Shown here: one piece after another, positions 50,640 to 61,411 of the stretch
Numbering within the stretch: the stretch's first letter is position 1
Layout: each line of letters begins with the position of its first letter
Assembly: GCF_026672275.1 (NCBI RefSeq)
Contig: NZ_JANQCD010000002.1
Coordinates: 62,001-126,000, forward strand
From: Marinifilum sp. D737
Lineage (GTDB): Bacteria > Bacteroidota > Bacteroidia > Bacteroidales > Marinifilaceae
DNA length: 64,000 nucleotides
Direction: 5' to 3'
Made by a program: the position numbers and the translations under genes
The notes under the pieces: generated by a model
Told to the model about the DNA's origin: nothing
The model's input: the letters and a program-made list of their open reading frames with translations, nothing else
The model's database searches: none

Positions 50640-50829
50640 GGGCATTGGAAGGACAAGCTGCTTATACGAAGAAAAGTTTTAGTAAGACGGGGAAGCTGAG
50701 AACTTGTTCGAAGATCACCCCGCCGCACTTAAAGTTTTCGAGTATATGTAGTTTGGGCTTACGCGCCCTAGATTCTTTGCTTCCTTTCTCATCAATGGAG
50801 AAAGGAAGAGCCCCTGCGGCTAGAGCAGA
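50640..50829 (+). repeat. Dispersed repeat, long copy 3
   Basis: Copy of the element at 44556 with a shorter middle. It begins GGGCATTGGAAGGACAAGCT, contains GATCACCCCGCCGCACTTA and GTTTGGGCTTACGCGCCCTA, and carries the hairpin CTTCCTTTCTC-atcaatg-GAGAAAGGAAG. Its stem differs from copy 2 by compensating changes on both sides. Confidence 0.8.
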
Positions 50830-50840
50830 AAAATCATTCT

Positions 50841-53705
50841 TTATCTATGACAAATCTCCGCATACAAACAAGTCCTGCAAGCATCCTGATTTTCCACCTG
50901 GTCAAATGGAATCTTCGGATCAAATATCTCCTCGAACATTTCCTGCAAAGCATTGGTAAATTCTTCCTTATATACTCGGTAATCATCAACAGGTTCCGGT
51001 TTGGCACGACCTTCTTTTCGGGCCAACATGCAAGCAAACTTGTTGTTAAAGAATTCTTTCAGACTATACACACCAGGCGAAATTGCCTCAGCAGCTTTCG
51101 TTTTGTCCTCGTAAAACAAGCAATACAATAAGGTTTGAAAAGCTGCTTTGTTTCTGTTCTTTCCCTCTTTCTCGAATAAAGATTCTATGTCCTTAAAGAA
51201 CAAATCTGCCTTACCCGTTTTGTAGTCCAGGATTCGAATGGTACCATTTGCCCTGTCAACACGGTCAATCAATCCCTTAATGTTTACCTTTCGATCTCCC
51301 GATATCGGCACCTGAATTCTATATTCATCTTCAAGCGACAGAATCTGGAATGGCGCAAACTGCTGATCCAGGATCAATATCCTATCGATGTACTTTTTCA
51401 GGATATCAAAAATCAACAAGTTCCTTCCTGATATCTGAACCTCTTTATTCTTGGGCGTTTTAAAATAAGTATCGCGAAAAGCAGTCTTCAGTTTCGTTTC
51501 AATCAGGTCTTTGTCTTTCCTGATGATTTCCAGATCTTCCCTTTCCAATATTTTGCCAACAAATGGCTTGTACAAATCTTCCAACGTATTGTGAAACAGG
51601 TTCCCGAAAGTAGGCGGATCAATCTCTTCCAATACCTGATCGGATTCCTTTAAGCCAGCAATGTATTTAAAGTAAAAGCTCAATGGGCAAGCCAGGTAAG
51701 TATTCAAAGCCGAAGGAGAAAAACTCCTGAATTGATCTCCGCAATACTCTGCCAGGCGATTTAAAATTCGCTCATTCTTCTCAACGCTTATGGGTTTGGC
51801 CTCTTTTAACGAGATATCATATCCCGGACTCGATTCTTCAATATCAAAATCCGATTCATATTTCAATTGATACAAAAATCGGCTCATCTCCCCAGTTCTG
51901 ATTCCATCACTTTGGGTACTGTATAGCAGTTTGATGTCATCGGCACGCTGTATCAATCGGTAAAAATAGTAGGCAAAAATGGCATCCTGATGATCGATGG
52001 TTGGCATTCCAAATCCCTTTCTTAAGTGATATGGAATGAATGAATTTGCGGCTCCTGTTTTTGGCAACTTCCCTTCGTTCATAGAGAGAACTACCAACTT
52101 TTTAAAATCCAGCAAACGTGTTTCCAAAATCCCCATTACCTGCAATCCCGCCAAAGGTTCTCCTTCAAACGGAATGCTCAAAGTTTGAATCATTTTCTCC
52201 AAAATCTTATAGAAAGTATCTTGCTTTACCTCTATTTCGTGCTGATCCAACAATGCTTTTAATCGCTTAATTGCCAAAAACAGGTGGTAAATGTACTCCT
52301 GTTCAATCTTGTCGACCAATGATTTTTCTTCCTCTTTGGTTTCCAATCTTTGGTAAACATTCTGCAGCAAATTCAACAGGTAGATGGCAAATTGATTCAC
52401 ATCCTTCACGGGTGTAAACAGCTTTTCGATTACCTCATCGCCTGTTAAAAGCTTTTGCGGAACCTTTATTTTATTGGTGGTAAGAATATTTTGGGTTAGC
52501 TCATGGGCCAATTCAGGATTTACCGAATTCAAATACTGATGATTCAGCAAAGCCAACACCTCTTTGTGATGAAACTCTATCTCTCCTGCAACTTTTCTGG
52601 AGCTCTTTTGCATGTCGATTACCAAACGCAACAAACTGGCCACAGGTGTATTCTTTGCAGGATATCCCATGGTAACATTTACATTCTCTACCACCTCTGG
52701 AATGGAATGCAAAACAGGCAACAATAGTTCCTCATCGGCCAAAACAATGGCTGTTTCTTCCGGCGCTACATCCTCATCCTTGCAAAAAGCTTGTACCACG
52801 GAGTGTGCATATTTGGCCTGCCCAACCTCTGATGACAGAGACACAAACTCCACCTTGGCTTTGTTCTCCTTGATATTCGAAAAGCTCAATTCAGTTTTAG
52901 GCGCAGGAAATCTTCTGATATTGTCTCGCAAAAACAGACCTGCTTCATGGTATGGATTCTTCAGGTAAGATTCATCGTAATCCCAATAGAATTCGGCAAG
53001 CTCTTTCTTCTTCAGGAACTCAAACAAATCAATCTCGCATTTGTTTAATGCATTAAATCCAACAAAAATTACCTTTTTGGCATCGATTTGAATTCCTCCC
53101 GATTCCAATCCATCTATCAAATTCCTCGAAGCCATTCCTTCGTAGGCCAGTTTTTCCGATTTCAGCTCCTCTCTCAAATCGGTATAAATCCCAAACAGAT
53201 TCTCCCACAGGTTTACAAACTCTTTTTGGTGCTCAGAATATTTCTCTGGTTTAAAGCTGCTCCAAAATGCCTGTATTGCTTCAAGCTGTTCATCCGTTAA
53301 ATAGTCGAACAGGTTCTCGATCTCTTTCTCGTCGGCCAGGTTCTGAAACAAATGCTCGGCATTTACCCTGTACTTGTCCAAATCATCAAAATCGCCCAAC
53401 AACATCTCACCCCAGTGATAGAATTCATCGAAGCTTTCGCTTACCTTCATTCTTTTCACATAGATTTTGTACAAACGAAACAGCAATCCCAGGTTATCTT
53501 CTATCTGCAAATCGGACAGAGAACGGAAAAACTCACTAATGGTAAATACTCTTGGTGCCCAAAGCGCTTGTTCAACCAATTCGTTCAGGTATTTTGAAAA
53601 GAACAGTCCAGCTCTTCGGTTCGGAAAAACCAAAATACAATCCGATAAATCATTGGTATATTTTGAGTAAAGCTCTTTGGTTATTTGTTGTAAGAATGAG
53701 TTCAT
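50841..53705 (-). CDS. PD-(D/E)XK nuclease, AddB/RecB-like
   Basis: A 954-residue protein of the AddB type, a subunit of the double-strand break repair helicase-nuclease. The N-terminus (ILVFPNRRAGLFFSKYLNEL) resembles the inactivated helicase domain. VVLSMNEGKLPKTGAANSFI lies in the helicase C-terminal part. The C-terminal nuclease domain (about residues 660-950) has RILDYKTGKADLFF, with the catalytic Asp-Lys pair, and an Fe-S site built by a Cys in TYLACPLSFYFKY and the cysteines of CRTCLYAEIC. A partner AddA is not adjacent. The gene ends just beside dispersed repeat copy 3. Confidence 0.85.
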   Translation of the reverse strand: MNSFLQQITKELYSKYTNDLSDCILVFPNRRAGLFFSKYLNELVEQALWAPRVFTISEFFRSLSDLQIEDNLGLLFRLYKIYVKRMKVSESFDEFYHWGEMLLGDFDDLDKYRVNAEHLFQNLADEKEIENLFDYLTDEQLEAIQAFWSSFKPEKYSEHQKEFVNLWENLFGIYTDLREELKSEKLAYEGMASRNLIDGLESGGIQIDAKKVIFVGFNALNKCEIDLFEFLKKKELAEFYWDYDESYLKNPYHEAGLFLRDNIRRFPAPKTELSFSNIKENKAKVEFVSLSSEVGQAKYAHSVVQAFCKDEDVAPEETAIVLADEELLLPVLHSIPEVVENVNVTMGYPAKNTPVASLLRLVIDMQKSSRKVAGEIEFHHKEVLALLNHQYLNSVNPELAHELTQNILTTNKIKVPQKLLTGDEVIEKLFTPVKDVNQFAIYLLNLLQNVYQRLETKEEEKSLVDKIEQEYIYHLFLAIKRLKALLDQHEIEVKQDTFYKILEKMIQTLSIPFEGEPLAGLQVMGILETRLLDFKKLVVLSMNEGKLPKTGAANSFIPYHLRKGFGMPTIDHQDAIFAYYFYRLIQRADDIKLLYSTQSDGIRTGEMSRFLYQLKYESDFDIEESSPGYDISLKEAKPISVEKNERILNRLAEYCGDQFRSFSPSALNTYLACPLSFYFKYIAGLKESDQVLEEIDPPTFGNLFHNTLEDLYKPFVGKILEREDLEIIRKDKDLIETKLKTAFRDTYFKTPKNKEVQISGRNLLIFDILKKYIDRILILDQQFAPFQILSLEDEYRIQVPISGDRKVNIKGLIDRVDRANGTIRILDYKTGKADLFFKDIESLFEKEGKNRNKAAFQTLLYCLFYEDKTKAAEAISPGVYSLKEFFNNKFACMLARKEGRAKPEPVDDYRVYKEEFTNALQEMFEEIFDPKIPFDQVENQDACRTCLYAEICHR

Positions 53706-53720
53706 ATATAGTGTAAGAGA

Positions 53721-54380
53721 TTAATTAAATTGATGATTTCCGTATGGCAACACAATTTCAATATTTTGCGATTGAAACATGCCATTGGGATTTAACCCCG
53801 GTTTTCCTTCCGGGATATCTACCCCCAGGTTCTTGTAGTATTCTACCCAAAACGGCAAATACTCACCTGATTCATTGTCCTTAAATGTCATGGGATTCAA
53901 TTGAAACACCTCCGCTGAATCGCCAGTATTTACAAACATTTCATAAATCAACTCGGAACAGTAATAGGTCGAATCACCCATTACATAAATATTATCATAG
54001 GGAAAATTCAATAAGGCTTTCCCATAAGTCATGGCTGCATCAATCCTGGCATTCAACTTGGTATTTAATCTACCAATGGCAACTTTATTGCTCCTTAGCA
54101 AAAAACTATCCAATTGGGTTAAAGATACCCCTTTCGATATGGCTTCCAGCACATAAATTTTCCCTTTTGAATCAATATCTACAATGCCAACATGAGAAAA
54201 ATTCAGCTTCTTCTCTCCTCCTGTAACCGATTCTATGGCTTCTGAAATGGAATCGGTATTCAAATCCTGAAAAATTAGGTCGCCTTTACGGAATTCAAAC
54301 TGCGTTTTTTTTTGTAAATTATCACAGCTTAAAAAATGTAGAAATACCAGCACTGTTAATATCGTGCGAAGAAATGTCAT
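53721..54380 (-). CDS. YiiX/NlpC-P60-like cysteine hydrolase lipoprotein
   Basis: A 219-residue lipoprotein from ATG 54380 (MTFLRTILTVLVFLHFLSC, lipobox Cys19). The longer frame to 54479 adds an internal-looking start. QFEFRKGDLIFQDLN is the N-terminal strand of YiiX/YebB-like hydrolases, NFSHVGIVDIDSKG carries the catalytic His, and DSTYYCSELIYEMF the catalytic Cys in its usual YxCSE setting. Members cleave peptide or amide bonds in the cell envelope. The gene follows AddB at a 15-base distance on the same strand, so the two may share a transcript. Confidence 0.82.
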   Translation of the reverse strand: MTFLRTILTVLVFLHFLSCDNLQKKTQFEFRKGDLIFQDLNTDSISEAIESVTGGEKKLNFSHVGIVDIDSKGKIYVLEAISKGVSLTQLDSFLLRSNKVAIGRLNTKLNARIDAAMTYGKALLNFPYDNIYVMGDSTYYCSELIYEMFVNTGDSAEVFQLNPMTFKDNESGEYLPFWVEYYKNLGVDIPEGKPGLNPNGMFQSQNIEIVLPYGNHQFN

Positions 54381-54558
54381 ACTATTAAATATTGATGTTT
54401 TTGAATGCAAAACTAAATTAATTGGAAAATGCAACAAACGAAAAAATAGCTCTGTATTTTTTCTGCAAATGTTAAACAATATCAGCTCATAGAAAATGTC
54501 TATAAGCTCATTAGAAAAAAAGATGACCTTTTGGTCTTTTATTCGTGTTTATCCTTAC

Positions 54559-54586
54559 TTGTTCCATTTCAAAATTAATACATTTG
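54559..54586 (+). promoter_or_regulatory. Promoter of the 2-oxoglutarate dehydrogenase operon
   Basis: TACATTTG at 54579-54586 matches TAnnTTTG, and a TTG at 54559-54561 is a candidate -33 element. The sucA start is 44 bases downstream of the -7 element. Confidence 0.65.
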
Positions 54587-54629
54587 TTTAAGCGACAACA
54601 AAAATCAGACAAGTACAACAAACAAATCT

Positions 54630-57482
54630 ATGGATAAATTCAGTTTTTTGGGCAATAGTGAAATCGACTATATAGACGAGCTATACCAATCCTATAAAAA
54701 AGATCCCAATTCGGTGGAAGAAACATGGAGAACGTTTTTCCAGGGATTCGATTTCGCATCGGCTAATTTTCCGATAAAACAAGAAAGTAGCGAAAACTTG
54801 CCTGCCAGCGAATCAATGAGCAAGGAGTTTAATGTAATGAACTTGATTCAGGCCTATCGCCAAAGGGGGCATTTATTTACCAAAACCAATCCGGTTAGAA
54901 CCAGAAGAAAATACTTCCCTACCCTGGATATTGAAAATTTCGATCTGGCAGAATCTGACTTGGAAACTCCATTTCATGCCGGGAAAGAAATCGGTATCGG
55001 CATAGCAAAATTAAAAGATATTGTATCTCACCTGCAAGAGACTTATTGTAAGTCTGTGGGTGCAGAATATGTTTTTGTTCGTCATCCGCAAATGTTGCGA
55101 TGGCTGCAAAAGAAAATGGAGAGTTCGAAGAATACTCCACAGTTTACCGATGAACAGCGCAAGCACATCTACTACCATTTAAAAATGGCAGTTGGTTTCG
55201 AGAATTACATTCACAAGAAGTTCGTAGGGCAAAAAAGATTCTCATTGGAAGGTGCAGAAACACTAATCCCTGCTTTGGATGCCATGATTGAACGTGGTGC
55301 CGAGTTAGGAGTTCAGGAGTTTATTTTTGGTATGGCTCACCGAGGCCGACTGAATGTTCTGGCCAATATTTTAGAGAAACCTTACGAAAATATTTTCAAG
55401 GAATTCGTTGGTGAAGAATATGAAGAAGACATTGCGCTGGGAGATGTAAAATATCACCTGGGATATGGCAATACTGTAAAAACGGACGATGGCAGCGAGG
55501 TAAAATTGCATTTGGCTCCAAATCCATCTCACCTGGAAACGGTAGGTGCTGTAGTACAAGGAATTTCACGATCAAAAATTGACAATGATTACGAAGGCAA
55601 CCAAGACCGATTGGTTCCTGTTGTGATACATGGTGATGCGGCTATTGCCGGCCAGGGAATTGTATACGAAATCATTCAAATGTCTCAATTGAAGGGATAC
55701 AAAACAGGAGGTACCATCCATTTGGTAATCAACAACCAGGTTGGATTTACAACCAATTACCTGGATGCAAGATCGAGTACATACTGTACCGATGTGGCCA
55801 AGGTAACTCGCTGTCCTGTTTTTCATGTGAATGGTGATGATGTTGAAGCATTGATTTTTACCATTAAGATGGCAATGGAATACCGTCAGGAATTTAATAC
55901 TGATGTCTTCATTGATATTCTATCGTACCGAAAGTATGGGCATAACGAAGGTGATGAACCTCGTTTTACCCAGCCAATATTATACAAGGAGATTGCCAAG
56001 CATAAAAATCCACGAGACATTTATGCAGCTCACTTGATTGAGAAAGGCATTTATTCTCAAGCGGATGTCAAGACAATCAATTCGGATTACAACAAACTGT
56101 TGGATGACAAGTTTGAACTTTCGAAAACATTCGATAAGGTTATTATTCAGCCATTCCTGGATAATTATTACAAAGGCATTCGATATTCAGTTGAATCTGA
56201 TTTCGAATCTTCTCCTGAAACCGGTGTAAACAAAAAGACATTGTTATCATTGGCAGATAACTTTACCTCTCTACCTGGAGACTTAAAATTCTTTAAGAAG
56301 ATTGGAAAGTTAATGGGCGATAGAAAGAAAATGGTGGAAAACGATCAGCTCGACTGGGCAATGGGTGAAATGTTGGCCTACTCAAGTTTGTTAACCGAAG
56401 GAAATTCTGTTCGAATTAGTGGTCAGGATTCTGAACGCGGAACCTTCTCACACCGACATGCTGCCTTGGTGATTGAGGATTCCGACAAGAAATATTTCCC
56501 GCTTAAAAATCTTTCTGAAGATCAAGCTCCATTCCATGTTTTCAATTCATCATTAAGCGAATATGGTGTATTGGGTTATGAATATGGTTATGCTTTAGCA
56601 CATCCATCGGGACTAACCGTTTGGGAAGCCCAGTTTGGAGATTTCCACAATGTAGCGCAGGCGGTAATCGATCAGTACATTAGTGCTGCCGAAGACAAAT
56701 GGGGAATTAAGAATGGTTTGGTAATGTATTTGCCACATGGATACGAAGGACAGGGTGCCGAGCACTCAAGTGCAAGAATGGAACGCTTCCTAACGCTTTG
56801 TGCGCACAACAACATGCAAATCACCAATCCAACTACTCCTGCCAACTTGTTCCATATGTTGCGCCGACAGGTAAAAAGAGACATCAGAGTACCATTGATT
56901 TGCTTCTCTCCTAAGAGTTTGCTTCGTCACCCTGCTTGTGTTTCCAGCATGGACGAAATGGCAAAAGGAAAATTCCAGGAGCTTATTGATGACAAGAACG
57001 TAATCTCGGAAGAAGTAAGAAGAGTTGTGTTCTGTACAGGAAAAGTTTACTTTGATTTATTGGCTCAGAAAGAAAAGCTAAATGCCCAGGATATTGCTTT
57101 GGTAAGAATGGAACAATTGTATCCTTTCCCGCATCAGCAAGTTGATAAAGTTTTGGAAAGATATCCGAATGCTATCCTCCATTTATGGGTTCAGGAAGAA
57201 CCTGAGAATATGGGCGCATGGACTTTTATCAATTACAACTTCCGCAATAAGGATGTGAGATTGGTTCCTGTAGCTCGTCAGGCTAGTGGTAGTCCGGCAA
57301 CAGGCTTGGCCAAAATTCATATGCTTGGCCAAAGCGAGATCATCAACAAAGTATTTCGAAAATGTGACTGCGACAGAAAATTAAAATATTGCGGATTACA
57401 ATGTGTTGAAGGAAGTTCTCATGAAGAAATTCTGCAAACTCATGAATACTTTGAGGAGAAGAAGAGCAAATTATTAATGTAG
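54630..57482 (+). CDS. sucA: 2-oxoglutarate dehydrogenase E1 component
   Basis: A 950-residue thiamine-diphosphate enzyme that decarboxylates 2-oxoglutarate in the TCA cycle. It starts with the conserved segment [40 protein letters not shown] is the ThDP/Mg region, [19 protein letters not shown] and [18 protein letters not shown] are characteristic of E1o, and [19 protein letters not shown] and [18 protein letters not shown] belong to the C-terminal half. The sucB gene follows 25 bases later. Its presence indicates a complete oxidative TCA segment, so the organism is not limited to fermentation. Confidence 0.95.
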   Translation: MDKFSFLGNSEIDYIDELYQSYKKDPNSVEETWRTFFQGFDFASANFPIKQESSENLPASESMSKEFNVMNLIQAYRQRGHLFTKTNPVRTRRKYFPTLDIENFDLAESDLETPFHAGKEIGIGIAKLKDIVSHLQETYCKSVGAEYVFVRHPQMLRWLQKKMESSKNTPQFTDEQRKHIYYHLKMAVGFENYIHKKFVGQKRFSLEGAETLIPALDAMIERGAELGVQEFIFGMAHRGRLNVLANILEKPYENIFKEFVGEEYEEDIALGDVKYHLGYGNTVKTDDGSEVKLHLAPNPSHLETVGAVVQGISRSKIDNDYEGNQDRLVPVVIHGDAAIAGQGIVYEIIQMSQLKGYKTGGTIHLVINNQVGFTTNYLDARSSTYCTDVAKVTRCPVFHVNGDDVEALIFTIKMAMEYRQEFNTDVFIDILSYRKYGHNEGDEPRFTQPILYKEIAKHKNPRDIYAAHLIEKGIYSQADVKTINSDYNKLLDDKFELSKTFDKVIIQPFLDNYYKGIRYSVESDFESSPETGVNKKTLLSLADNFTSLPGDLKFFKKIGKLMGDRKKMVENDQLDWAMGEMLAYSSLLTEGNSVRISGQDSERGTFSHRHAALVIEDSDKKYFPLKNLSEDQAPFHVFNSSLSEYGVLGYEYGYALAHPSGLTVWEAQFGDFHNVAQAVIDQYISAAEDKWGIKNGLVMYLPHGYEGQGAEHSSARMERFLTLCAHNNMQITNPTTPANLFHMLRRQVKRDIRVPLICFSPKSLLRHPACVSSMDEMAKGKFQELIDDKNVISEEVRRVVFCTGKVYFDLLAQKEKLNAQDIALVRMEQLYPFPHQQVDKVLERYPNAILHLWVQEEPENMGAWTFINYNFRNKDVRLVPVARQASGSPATGLAKIHMLGQSEIINKVFRKCDCDRKLKYCGLQCVEGSSHEEILQTHEYFEEKKSKLLM

Positions 57483-57507
57483 AAAACTATCAAGAAAACA
57501 TACCCCA

Positions 57508-58755
57508 ATGATTGAAATAAAAATACCAAGTCCTGGAGAATCCATTTCAGAAGTTGAAATAGCCAATTGGTTTGTTGCCGATGGCGATATTGTTGAAAAA
57601 GATCAAGACATTGCTGAAATTGAATCGGACAAAGCAACGCTAACTTTAGTAGCCGACGAAGGCGGAAAAATTGAAATTCTTGCGCAAGAAGGCGATACAG
57701 TAGAAGTGGGTTCGGTAGCTTGTAAAATTGACACAAGTTTTGCTGGTGAAGCTCCAAGTCCAAAGGCCGAATCTGTAAAAGAAGAAGTTGTTGAAGAGAA
57801 AGCAAAAGAAGCTGCAAGTTCAGCTCCTGTAGCCAATATCGAATCGGAGAATTACAAGGATGTAAAAATTTCTCCTGTTGCCAAAAAGTTGATGGAAGAG
57901 AATCAGCTTTCGGTTGATGATGTAATTGCAGGCTTACAAAGATTATCGAAAAAGGATATTCAGGCAGTTGTTGACAACAAAAACAAGCAACCTGTTGCTG
58001 TGTCGGCAGAACCAAAAGCCATTTCGCGCGAAGAGAAGCGTACCAAGATGACCAATCTTCGTAAGAAACTAAGTGCTCGTTTGGTATCCGTAAAGAACGA
58101 AACTGCCATGTTAACCACCTTTAACGAGGTTGACATGAGTGCAGTAATGGAGCTGAGAAAAAAGTATCAGAAGAAATTTGTAGAGACTCATGATATCAAA
58201 TTGGGTTTCATGTCGTTCTTTACCAAAGCGGTTACCGAGGCTTTAAAGGCTCACCCAATGGTGAACTCGATGATTGATGGAGAAGAAATTGTAACGCCTG
58301 ATTTTGCGGATGTTGCCATTGCCGTACAAACACCGAAAGGATTAATGGTTCCTGTTATCAGAAATGCAGAATCATTAGGCTTGGCTGATATCGAAAAGAA
58401 ATTAATGGAGCTGGCAACCAAAGCTCGTGCTGGTAAAATTAGCCTGGATGAAATGACTAGAGGAACATTTACCATTACCAATGGAGGTGTGTTTGGATCT
58501 CTTTTGAGTACACCAATTATCAACCCTCCACAATCGGGAATTTTAGGAATGCACAATATTGTTGAGCGACCTGTTGCTGTAAATGGAAAAGTAGAAATTC
58601 GCCCAATGATGTACATTGCTCTTTCATACGACCACCGCGTAATTGATGGTAAGGATTCAGTAGGATTTCTGGTGAAAATTAAAGAAATGATTGAAAACCC
58701 ACACAAGATGTTGTTCGACGGAAAAGATCCGGATAGCATGTTGTTGGGATTGTAA
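57508..58755 (+). CDS. sucB: Dihydrolipoyllysine-residue succinyltransferase (E2)
   Basis: A 415-residue E2 component. Residues 1-75 are a lipoyl domain with the lipoylated lysine in IESDKATL. A short linker is followed by an E3-binding domain ([20 protein letters not shown]) and, after a second linker, the catalytic acyltransferase domain with the motif [17 protein letters not shown], whose His is the general base. [20 protein letters not shown] is also typical. It transfers succinyl from lipoyl to CoA. A hairpin terminator at 58771 ends the operon. Confidence 0.95.
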   Translation: MIEIKIPSPGESISEVEIANWFVADGDIVEKDQDIAEIESDKATLTLVADEGGKIEILAQEGDTVEVGSVACKIDTSFAGEAPSPKAESVKEEVVEEKAKEAASSAPVANIESENYKDVKISPVAKKLMEENQLSVDDVIAGLQRLSKKDIQAVVDNKNKQPVAVSAEPKAISREEKRTKMTNLRKKLSARLVSVKNETAMLTTFNEVDMSAVMELRKKYQKKFVETHDIKLGFMSFFTKAVTEALKAHPMVNSMIDGEEIVTPDFADVAIAVQTPKGLMVPVIRNAESLGLADIEKKLMELATKARAGKISLDEMTRGTFTITNGGVFGSLLSTPIINPPQSGILGMHNIVERPVAVNGKVEIRPMMYIALSYDHRVIDGKDSVGFLVKIKEMIENPHKMLFDGKDPDSMLLGL

Positions 58756-58770
58756 GAAAATATTAAGTGA

Positions 58771-58801
58771 AACCTGTCGGATTTAAAATCCTGACAGGTT
58801 T
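58771..58801 (+). terminator. Terminator of the sucAB operon
   Basis: AACCTGTC-GGATTTAAAATCC-TGACAGGTT (58771-58800) followed by TTATTTATT. Confidence 0.8.
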
Positions 58802-58803
58802 AT

Positions 58804-58980
58804 TTATTCCCTCCATGTCGACTTGTTTTTCCTTCTCATCAACTCCTTGCCGTAAGAAGCAATTAACTTATTTAAATGCTTGCTCAACACCATCGCCTTC
58901 TTATCTTCGAGCAGGCAATAGGCCTCTAACTTTTTTATCAAATTATATATTTGTTTATGATGTAAGACTGGGAAAGTCAT
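58804..58980 (-). CDS. 58-residue ORF with Spo0E-like pattern
   Basis: A minus-strand ORF from ATG 58980 to TAA 58804 encodes a 58-residue helical protein: MTFPVLHHKQIYNLIKKLEA, then YCLLEDKKAMVLSKHLNKLI and ASYGKELMRRKNKSTWRE. The order of helix, Ser-x-x-Leu-(Asp/Asn)-x-Leu-Ile and a basic end resembles the short Spo0E-type aspartyl-phosphate phosphatases (S-x-x-L-D-x-L-I), with Asn in place of Asp. An AGG precedes the ATG. The match is short and could be chance, but the residue composition is protein-like. It lies between the sucAB terminator and the AraC regulator, on the other strand. Confidence 0.45.
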   Translation of the reverse strand: MTFPVLHHKQIYNLIKKLEAYCLLEDKKAMVLSKHLNKLIASYGKELMRRKNKSTWRE

Positions 58981-59248
58981 CCTAAATTTAATTTGAGCTT
59001 CCCCAAGCTGGGGATGGAAATAAATAATCTGATTTAAACCTTCCCAAGTGGGAAAGCAAACAAATCTTATCAGTTATAGAATTCATGATTAATTACCGTA
59101 TTGAAATAAAACGGATTAATGATATCATTTTGTAGTGTAATCCTCCTCTAATTTACATCAATATTTAATTCAATTTTAATCTAAAATAATCATCTCATTT
59201 CCACTTTTTTTTAATCAAAATCCCTTATTAAGTATGATCATAATTTTG

Positions 59249-59256
59249 TATCTTTG
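59249..59256 (+). promoter_or_regulatory. Promoter -7 element of the AraC/TPR regulator
   Basis: TATCTTTG matches TAnnTTTG exactly and lies 65 bases before the start of the regulator gene. Confidence 0.65.
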
Positions 59257-59320
59257 CAGTTAAGGCTGACAACTATTATTTTTTATACTAATTTAGTTAA
59301 GGGACGATTATCCATACAGT

Positions 59321-61201
59321 ATGAAAGATCTGTCTTCCATTGATGATCAGTTTCTTAGAAAAATCCACCAAAACATTGAAGCAAACTTTGCTGACGAGGA
59401 TTTTTCGGTAAACGAATTGGCTCAAAACGTAGGTCTTAGCAGATCTATGCTCCATAGAAAGTTGACTAAAACCTGTGGCAAATCTGCAAGTGAATTGATT
59501 AAAGAGATCAGGTTAGCCCACGCTAAAACCATGCTCGAAAACAATGTAGCCACGGTTTCCGAAATAGCATACCAGGTTGGATTCCGAAATCCAAGCTATT
59601 TTAACAAGGTATTTAAGTCGCATTACAAAGTTTCACCAGGCGATATTAAAAAAGGAATTAATATTAGCTCGAAAGGTCAATTAAAGTTATTTTCAAGACT
59701 TCAACCAGCTAATCCCAACAAGTATGTTAGTAAGTTTGTTTTTCCGGTTTTAATTCTTTGCATCATCGTTTTTGCAGGTGCCTACATCTCCGGACTCTTT
59801 AATTCAAAAGAATCATCAATAGCTGTTCTTCCTCTACATAACTTAACTGGTAGTGCTGACAACAATTACTTTGTTGATGGCATGCACGATGCACTCATCG
59901 GCAAACTAGGGCAATTTTCCTCCCTTCGGGTAATTTCACGTACATCAACACTAAGGTATCGTGATGATCAAAAGCTATTGAGTGATATTGCCAATGAATT
60001 GGAAGTGAATTGCATTGTTGAAGGATCGGTAATTAATGTTGATGACAGTATCCGCATCTTAATTCAGTTAATTGATGTTTTCCCAGAGGAACGACACCTG
60101 TTAGCCAAAGAGTACAAGGACGAAGTTAAAAATGTTTTTGCAGTTCAAACTTCGGTGATTAAAGACATTGCTGATGAAATTAAATTAGAATTATCCGATA
60201 AAGAGAAAATTAAGCTATCCAAAACTCGCAAGGTAAATCCTGAAACTTATAAAGCCTATTTGCAAGGTATGCATTATTTAAATCAAGGAACACATGAGGC
60301 TTTCGAAAAGGGAATTCAATATTTACACGGTGCAATTAAAAATGATCCCGGAGATCCATTGGCTTATGCTGGTTTGGCAATTGGATATGGTTTTAGAGGT
60401 CATGGAGAACTAAATTCGAAAGATGCCTTTCGTTTGGCTTTATCCTCAGCCAATAAAGCATTAAAACTAGATCCAACCATTGATGAAGCCTATAATGCTT
60501 TGGCATTACTTTACTTGTATAAAGCCTGGAACTGGCCAAAAGCCAAAGAGACTTTTGAGAATGCGATTAGGAACAACCCTAACAATTCGGTTATTCATGC
60601 TCACTTTGCCTGGTATCACGTCTTATTCGGCGATAAAAAAAAGTCGATTCATCATGGCCGACAAGCTACAATACTTGAACCATTCTCTGCTGCATATGCC
60701 TCATGGCTTGGATTGTTATATTATCACAATAGGCAATACGATAAGGCGGAAGAATGGGCAAATAAAGCTTTAAAATTAAAAGAGAATGTTCCTTATGGAC
60801 TTGCCACTTTGGGATGGATCTGCATACAACGAAAGGAGTATCAAAAAGCCATTGATTATTTCGAAAAACTTCCGGCTAATAATTGTCATTGGAACACCAT
60901 TTTGGGTTATGCTTATGTGAAAGCAGGTCAAAGAGACAAGGCTGTGGCTTTGTGGAACAAACTAAACAAAAATCCTAATGTGCAAAACCCATATCACATG
61001 GGCATAATGGCATCTTATCTTGGTTTTATCGACAAAGCTTTTGAGCTAATTGATGAAGCTTGTGCCAATAAAATCTACCCTACAAGTTACATTGTTTTTA
61101 ATCCTTGTGGAGAATATATCAGGCGCGATTCTCGCTACAATGATTTATTACGAAAATTAAACCTTCCAAATAATAAAACAGTACTTTCCTCCAAGAATTA
61201 A
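59321..61201 (+). CDS. Membrane-tethered AraC-type regulator with TolB-like and TPR domains
   Basis: A 626-residue protein. Residues 11-113 are an AraC DNA-binding domain (two helix-turn-helix units; VNELAQNVGLSRSMLHRKL and VSEIAYQVGFRNPSYFNKVF). A membrane helix follows (about 131-153, VFPVLILCIIVFAGAYISGL), then a TolB-N/FlgO-like periplasmic domain (SSIAVLPLHNLTGSADNNYF and LEVNCIVEGSVINVDDSIRI) and about eight TPR repeats to the C-terminus (DPLAYAGLAIGYGFRGHGEL, PTIDEAYNALALLYLYKAWN). It probably senses an envelope signal and acts directly on DNA. The target genes cannot be told from the window. The nearby TonB-like gene is a candidate. Confidence 0.85.
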   Translation: MKDLSSIDDQFLRKIHQNIEANFADEDFSVNELAQNVGLSRSMLHRKLTKTCGKSASELIKEIRLAHAKTMLENNVATVSEIAYQVGFRNPSYFNKVFKSHYKVSPGDIKKGINISSKGQLKLFSRLQPANPNKYVSKFVFPVLILCIIVFAGAYISGLFNSKESSIAVLPLHNLTGSADNNYFVDGMHDALIGKLGQFSSLRVISRTSTLRYRDDQKLLSDIANELEVNCIVEGSVINVDDSIRILIQLIDVFPEERHLLAKEYKDEVKNVFAVQTSVIKDIADEIKLELSDKEKIKLSKTRKVNPETYKAYLQGMHYLNQGTHEAFEKGIQYLHGAIKNDPGDPLAYAGLAIGYGFRGHGELNSKDAFRLALSSANKALKLDPTIDEAYNALALLYLYKAWNWPKAKETFENAIRNNPNNSVIHAHFAWYHVLFGDKKKSIHHGRQATILEPFSAAYASWLGLLYYHNRQYDKAEEWANKALKLKENVPYGLATLGWICIQRKEYQKAIDYFEKLPANNCHWNTILGYAYVKAGQRDKAVALWNKLNKNPNVQNPYHMGIMASYLGFIDKAFELIDEACANKIYPTSYIVFNPCGEYIRRDSRYNDLLRKLNLPNNKTVLSSKN

Positions 61202-61411
61202 CACAACAATTAAAAGACACTTCCAGCTATTATAAACCACTAAATTATAACTTTTTGTGCAGTGCAACCTCTTTGTAATAATTCAACCTGTGCACCTTTT
61301 TAATTGCAAGAAATTGCAACCTTACTGCTAAGTACCTCAGAGCATTATGTCGTTACTTTACATTATCTGAAAAAGTAAATTTTAAGTTACAAAATCGAAA
61401 AAACTAAAGCC

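Noticed and set aside
50645-50959. Plus-strand ORF across repeat copy 3
   Set aside because: It spans the dispersed repeat and the end of the AddB-like gene; the reading frame is not kept in copy 2.
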